From an uncultured Clostridia bacterium (lineage in GTDB: Bacteria > Bacillota > Clostridia > Christensenellales > Pumilibacteraceae), in NCBI GenBank assembly GCA_934229275.1, contig CAKQDN010000051.1, forward strand, positions 1 through 8,543: DNA of 8,543 bases, given 5' to 3'. Below, in pieces: positions 6,026-8,543 of the stretch. The position numbers and the translations under genes are program-made. Position 1 is the stretch's first letter. Each line of letters begins with the position of its first letter. The notes below the pieces were generated by a model, which had not been told where the DNA came from, ran no database searches, and saw only the letters and a list, made by a program, of their open reading frames with translations.

Positions 6026-8037
6026 AAAAGAACGTGCGCGGTCTTGTAGTTTTAATCGTTTTATTCATGTTCTGCACGACCTTTTCGCTCGGGTTGATTT
6101 TCGCGGAACGCAATTTTTTGAGCAGCACTCCGGTAAAGAGCAAAGATTTTTCGGGCGTAAAAGTAAACGCGGTTTCGCTATGCGACGTAAACGGCGTTAT
6201 GAAAATGACGGCGATAAACTATCTTGCGGACGACTTTGCAGAACTGAACGAAACGGTTTCGGGCAAGGACACGGGCGGTTCGCCGTCGCGACGCGGCACT
6301 TACCGCTTTTGCATCGACACGCTTAGCGGCGAGCAATGGTCGGACGCGGATAAACTGAAAAATCTGTTAAAGCCCGACGGCAACTGGCATCTTACTATGT
6401 ATATTCCGCCGATTTTCTCCGCGTGCAGCGTGTACGTGCGCTATCAGAACAAAGAGTACGTCGGTTCCATCGATCGCTACAACGTCGAATACTACGGTTC
6501 GTATTCGACTCCGTCCGAGTTCGACGATTCGGTGACACACAAAACCGCGACGAAGCCGATTTTTATCGATATTCCGATTTCGTCCGATCCCAAATACTCG
6601 AAAGAATGTATAGTAACCGTGCATTACGAAGCGGATAACGACAATTTCGTGGGCATTCCCGATAATATTCTTATCGGAGAGGATTCGCTTGTTCGCAGCG
6701 CGGTCAAAGGAAACGGCTCGCTATTATTGATCGGAGCGATCGTGGGCGCGGCTACTCTTATGCTGTTCCTGTTCATATGCGCACTCAAGCGGTCGCTTAC
6801 GTTCGTGCCGCAACTGATATTCGCAACCGGGATATTCTTCGCGTTGTTTTCGGTTTATCTTATGACGGGGCTTAGCAATTCGCCGTATTTTCTCATGGGT
6901 ATGCGGAAGTTTTCGGTGGGGCTGATGCTGCTTGCTTCGACATTGTATCTTCCGAAAAAGTCGGGGAAAATCCCGGTAAGAACGTTTGCATGTATAGTTT
7001 CGGCAGCGGTATGCGCGCTTTCGTTTATATCGCCGTTTATCACGTCGGTCACTGCGTACTCCTCCGTCACAGCCGTGTACACCGCACCGTCACTTGCGTT
7101 AGTCGTAGCCGTTTTCTCGTTTACGGTGTTCGCCGTGGCTGCACTCGGAAAATCGCCGTGGCTGCTGCTTAACGGTATTATTGCCGGATTTATCGTCGCT
7201 ACAGCGTTACTTCACAATCAGGCGTATCCGTTCGTCGCGCTTTCTCCTACGTTCTGGATGTGTCTAATCATGCTGGCGATAACGGTCGTGTTGGGCTTCA
7301 GGGAATTCATTTCGGCGGAAAGGCACAACAGGTATTTAACCGCCAATCTCGCTAGAGAAGTGGCGAAACAGACTCAGAATTTGCAGGCGGTGCTGTCCGA
7401 GCGCGATAAAATTCTGCTTTATGTAAGTCACGACATGAAAAAAGCGGTCGTCGGGATGGGCGGCGCGCTTTCGGATCTTAAACAGAGCCTGACTCAGCCC
7501 GAACTTATCGCGAAGGCGGATTATATCATAGAGAAAAACGACGACCTTAAAAAGGATTTTGCGGACCTCGGCAAATATAACAAGCAGAACTACGTCGCGG
7601 AACAGTCGGAAATTCTGGATTTGTGTCGTATCGTCTGCAAAGTGACCGACGAACTGCGCCCGGACTGCGAGGCTAACGGCATTGTTCTGACGGTTGCGCT
7701 GCCCGACAAACTGGACGTATACGCAAAGAAACTCGCGCTCGAAAGCGTTATACTCAATCTGGTGCTGAACGCAATCGAACATTCTTCCTGTAATCGTCTG
7801 GACGTTTCGGTTATAAAACTTAAGGACGATTGCCGCATCGTCATCGCGGATAACGGCGTCGGGATCACGTCGGACAAGAACGTGTTCGAGCCGTATGTGT
7901 CCGGGGAGGCGTCCGAAAATAATTCGGGACTGGGGTTGTTCCTCGCAAAATCCGCAGTCGAATCCATGCACGGCAAACTGACGTACGAAAGAAACGGCGG
8001 GCTTACGATTTTCTCCGCCACGCTGCCGCTCGCATAA
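6022..8037 (+). CDS. Membrane sensor histidine kinase with 7TMR-DISM-like architecture
   Basis: The protein is 671 residues when started at ATG 6022, which overlaps the regulator's TGA and follows GGGGGAA at 6010-6016; an in-frame upstream ATG at 5884 lies inside the regulator gene and is rejected. Residues 7-28 are a membrane anchor or signal. Residues about 29-230 are an extracytoplasmic, probably beta-rich sensing domain. Seven clustered helices follow, near 234-255, 262-284, 297-311, 321-340, 358-375, 380-398 and 404-426. A coiled-coil linker (428-463) leads to the dimerisation domain with H470 in the motif SHDMKK, the likely autophosphorylation site. The ATPase domain has an N box (N583 in NLVLNAIEHS), G1 box (DNGVG, D610), F box (FEPYV, about 621) and G2 box (GLGLFLAK, 636). 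It should phosphorylate the upstream regulator. Its ligand is unknown, and the DISM label rests on topology alone. Confidence 0.92.
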   Translation: MKKNVRGLVVLIVLFMFCTTFSLGLIFAERNFLSSTPVKSKDFSGVKVNAVSLCDVNGVMKMTAINYLADDFAELNETVSGKDTGGSPSRRGTYRFCIDTLSGEQWSDADKLKNLLKPDGNWHLTMYIPPIFSACSVYVRYQNKEYVGSIDRYNVEYYGSYSTPSEFDDSVTHKTATKPIFIDIPISSDPKYSKECIVTVHYEADNDNFVGIPDNILIGEDSLVRSAVKGNGSLLLIGAIVGAATLMLFLFICALKRSLTFVPQLIFATGIFFALFSVYLMTGLSNSPYFLMGMRKFSVGLMLLASTLYLPKKSGKIPVRTFACIVSAAVCALSFISPFITSVTAYSSVTAVYTAPSLALVVAVFSFTVFAVAALGKSPWLLLNGIIAGFIVATALLHNQAYPFVALSPTFWMCLIMLAITVVLGFREFISAERHNRYLTANLAREVAKQTQNLQAVLSERDKILLYVSHDMKKAVVGMGGALSDLKQSLTQPELIAKADYIIEKNDDLKKDFADLGKYNKQNYVAEQSEILDLCRIVCKVTDELRPDCEANGIVLTVALPDKLDVYAKKLALESVILNLVLNAIEHSSCNRLDVSVIKLKDDCRIVIADNGVGITSDKNVFEPYVSGEASENNSGLGLFLAKSAVESMHGKLTYERNGGLTIFSATLPLA

Positions 8038-8055
8038 GCGTTTTGCTATTAAATC

Positions 8056-8106
8056 GCGCTGCCGCTTTCCTTTTTCCGAAAAGGATTGCCGCAGCGCTTT
8101 TATTTT
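8056..8106 (+). terminator. Rho-independent terminator of the two-component operon
   Basis: A long hairpin begins 19 bp after the kinase stop. The outer stem GCGCTGC (8056-8062) pairs with GCAGCGC (8091-8097), and the inner stem TCCTTTT (8068-8074) pairs with AAAAGGA (8079-8085) around the loop TCCG, with a few mismatches between them. TTTTATTTT (8098-8106) follows as the T tract. On the minus strand the hairpin is followed only by a short AT-rich stretch, so termination from the convergent side would be weaker. Confidence 0.85.
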
Positions 8107-8340
8107 ACACCGAAGTACTTTTGAGGCTTTTGAAAGCGTCCTCGGAGATAACGTGCTCCACACGGCAGGCGTTTTCTTCCGCCGCTTCGCGTTCCGAGTC
8201 CATTTTTACGAACGCCGCGGTAAGCGATTTATGGCGCGCGAAGACGTTTTCGGCTTTTTTCCTCTTTCGGGAAGTTCAGTCGAGCCGTCACTGCACATGA
8301 CGATAAAGCCGTCTTTTTTCATAATTCCGACCGCAGGAGA
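8105..8340 (-). pseudogene. Truncated, frameshifted remnant of a DtxR/MntR-family metal-dependent repressor
   Basis: Two reading frames on the minus strand join into one recognisable C-terminal part of the family. The first (8340 to about 8256) reads AVGIMKKDGFIVMCSDGS then ELPERGKK, matching the end of the recognition helix and the wing. The second (about 8253-8105) reads AENVFARHKSLTAAFVKM, then AEENACRVEHVISEDAF, and stops at TAA 8107-8105. This matches the dimerisation and metal-binding part: RH and the C-x-x-E-H ligand motif of DtxR-type proteins. The break falls at an A6 run (8255-8260). The N-terminal half, with the start codon and most of the helix-turn-helix, is missing; an in-frame stop lies just upstream. 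Faint traces (NVNSQP in another frame, about 8345-8360) hint at further decay. Intact relatives are usually about 120-230 residues and control Fe or Mn homeostasis. A sequencing error could explain the frameshift but not the missing 5' part. Confidence 0.75.
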
Positions 8341-8426
8341 AAGGTTGAGAGTTTACATTAAATTTGCATTATTCGGCGGTATTGATTCTTTTTAATGTGT
8401 TTACGTTGAGTAACCGTCGTTTCGGT

Positions 8427-8543
8427 TTACTCTGCAACAACCGTAACGGGCGCAGTATCAGGTTGCTTGTCTTTCGGAGGATACGGATGCGAGTACATGT
8501 CGTAGGCGATGCGTATTATCTCGGAAGTTAACGCGATGAAGTT
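8427..8543 (-). CDS. C-terminal fragment of an unrecognised protein (5' end outside window)
   Basis: The minus-strand frame is open from the right edge to TAA at 8429-8427 and gives 38 residues. It begins NFIALTSEIIRIAYDMYSHP and ends in a Pro/Lys/Asp-rich then hydrophobic tail, APVTVVAE. The pattern of an amphipathic stretch followed by a polar, proline-rich tail looks like a natural C-terminus, and codon choice resembles the neighbouring genes. However, 38 codons is short enough for a chance open frame. I do not recognise the family. It runs in the same direction as the metalloregulator remnant and ends 86 bp upstream of it. No convincing terminator is seen in the gap (8341-8426), which is AT-rich. 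Confidence 0.5.
   Translation of the reverse strand, partial: NFIALTSEIIRIAYDMYSHPYPPKDKQPDTAPVTVVAE

Noticed and set aside
7336..8163. 275-codon minus-strand frame opposite the kinase
   Set aside because: It overlaps the kinase catalytic core, whose motifs are all intact, and it reads through the terminator. It is a shadow frame.
8043..8395. Two short plus-strand frames after the kinase (8043-8300 and 8153-8395)
   Set aside because: The first begins upstream of the terminator hairpin and runs through it, and both are antisense to the metalloregulator remnant, which has real family motifs. Neither shows a domain or a good ribosome binding site.
8410..8430. Inverted repeat GTAACCG/CGGTTTAC near the stop of the right-edge gene
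   Set aside because: The stem is short with a bulge, includes the stop codon, and has no T tract in the minus-strand direction, so it is not supported as a terminator.

Overview
The window looks like chromosomal DNA of a Gram-positive, moderate-GC member of the Bacillota, most likely an uncultured gut clostridium of Christensenellales type. This is inferred from the strong AGGAGA ribosome binding site, the extended -10 promoter, the InlB-type (Listeria-Bacteroides) repeats in a secreted protein, and the OmpR-type regulator and kinase pair. No gene here fixes the species.

Layout. Positions 1-5051 (minus strand) hold one very large open reading frame, cut by the left edge. It encodes a secreted modular surface protein: signal peptide, an unassigned N-terminal domain, Ig-like and beta domains, eleven InlB-type repeats interrupted by one divergent domain, then a coiled-coil region built of near-identical 79-residue tandem repeats that run off the window. 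Positions 5052-5344 form a divergent intergenic region with a promoter for each direction. Between the promoters lie TT(A/T)ACA direct repeats that look like an OmpR/PhoP-type binding site. Positions 5345-8037 (plus strand) hold a translationally coupled two-component system: an OmpR-family response regulator, then a sensor histidine kinase with an extracytoplasmic domain followed by seven clustered transmembrane helices (7TMR-DISM-like). A hairpin with a T-rich tail (8056-8106) ends this operon. On the opposite strand, 8105-8340 carries a 5'-truncated and frameshifted remnant of a DtxR/MntR-family metal-dependent repressor. The right edge (8427-8543, minus) holds the last 38 codons of an unrecognised gene.

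How it may work together. The kinase probably senses an envelope or extracellular signal and phosphorylates the regulator. The regulator may act on the shared divergent intergenic region and so control both its own operon and the surface protein. The surface-protein promoter has a good extended -10 but no clear -35, as expected of an activator-dependent promoter. The regulatory link is inference; the gene structures are read directly from the sequence.

I see no rRNA, tRNA, CRISPR array or insertion sequence. The points most worth checking are the divergent regulator/surface-protein arrangement, the 79-residue DNA-level repeat array and the decayed metalloregulator.
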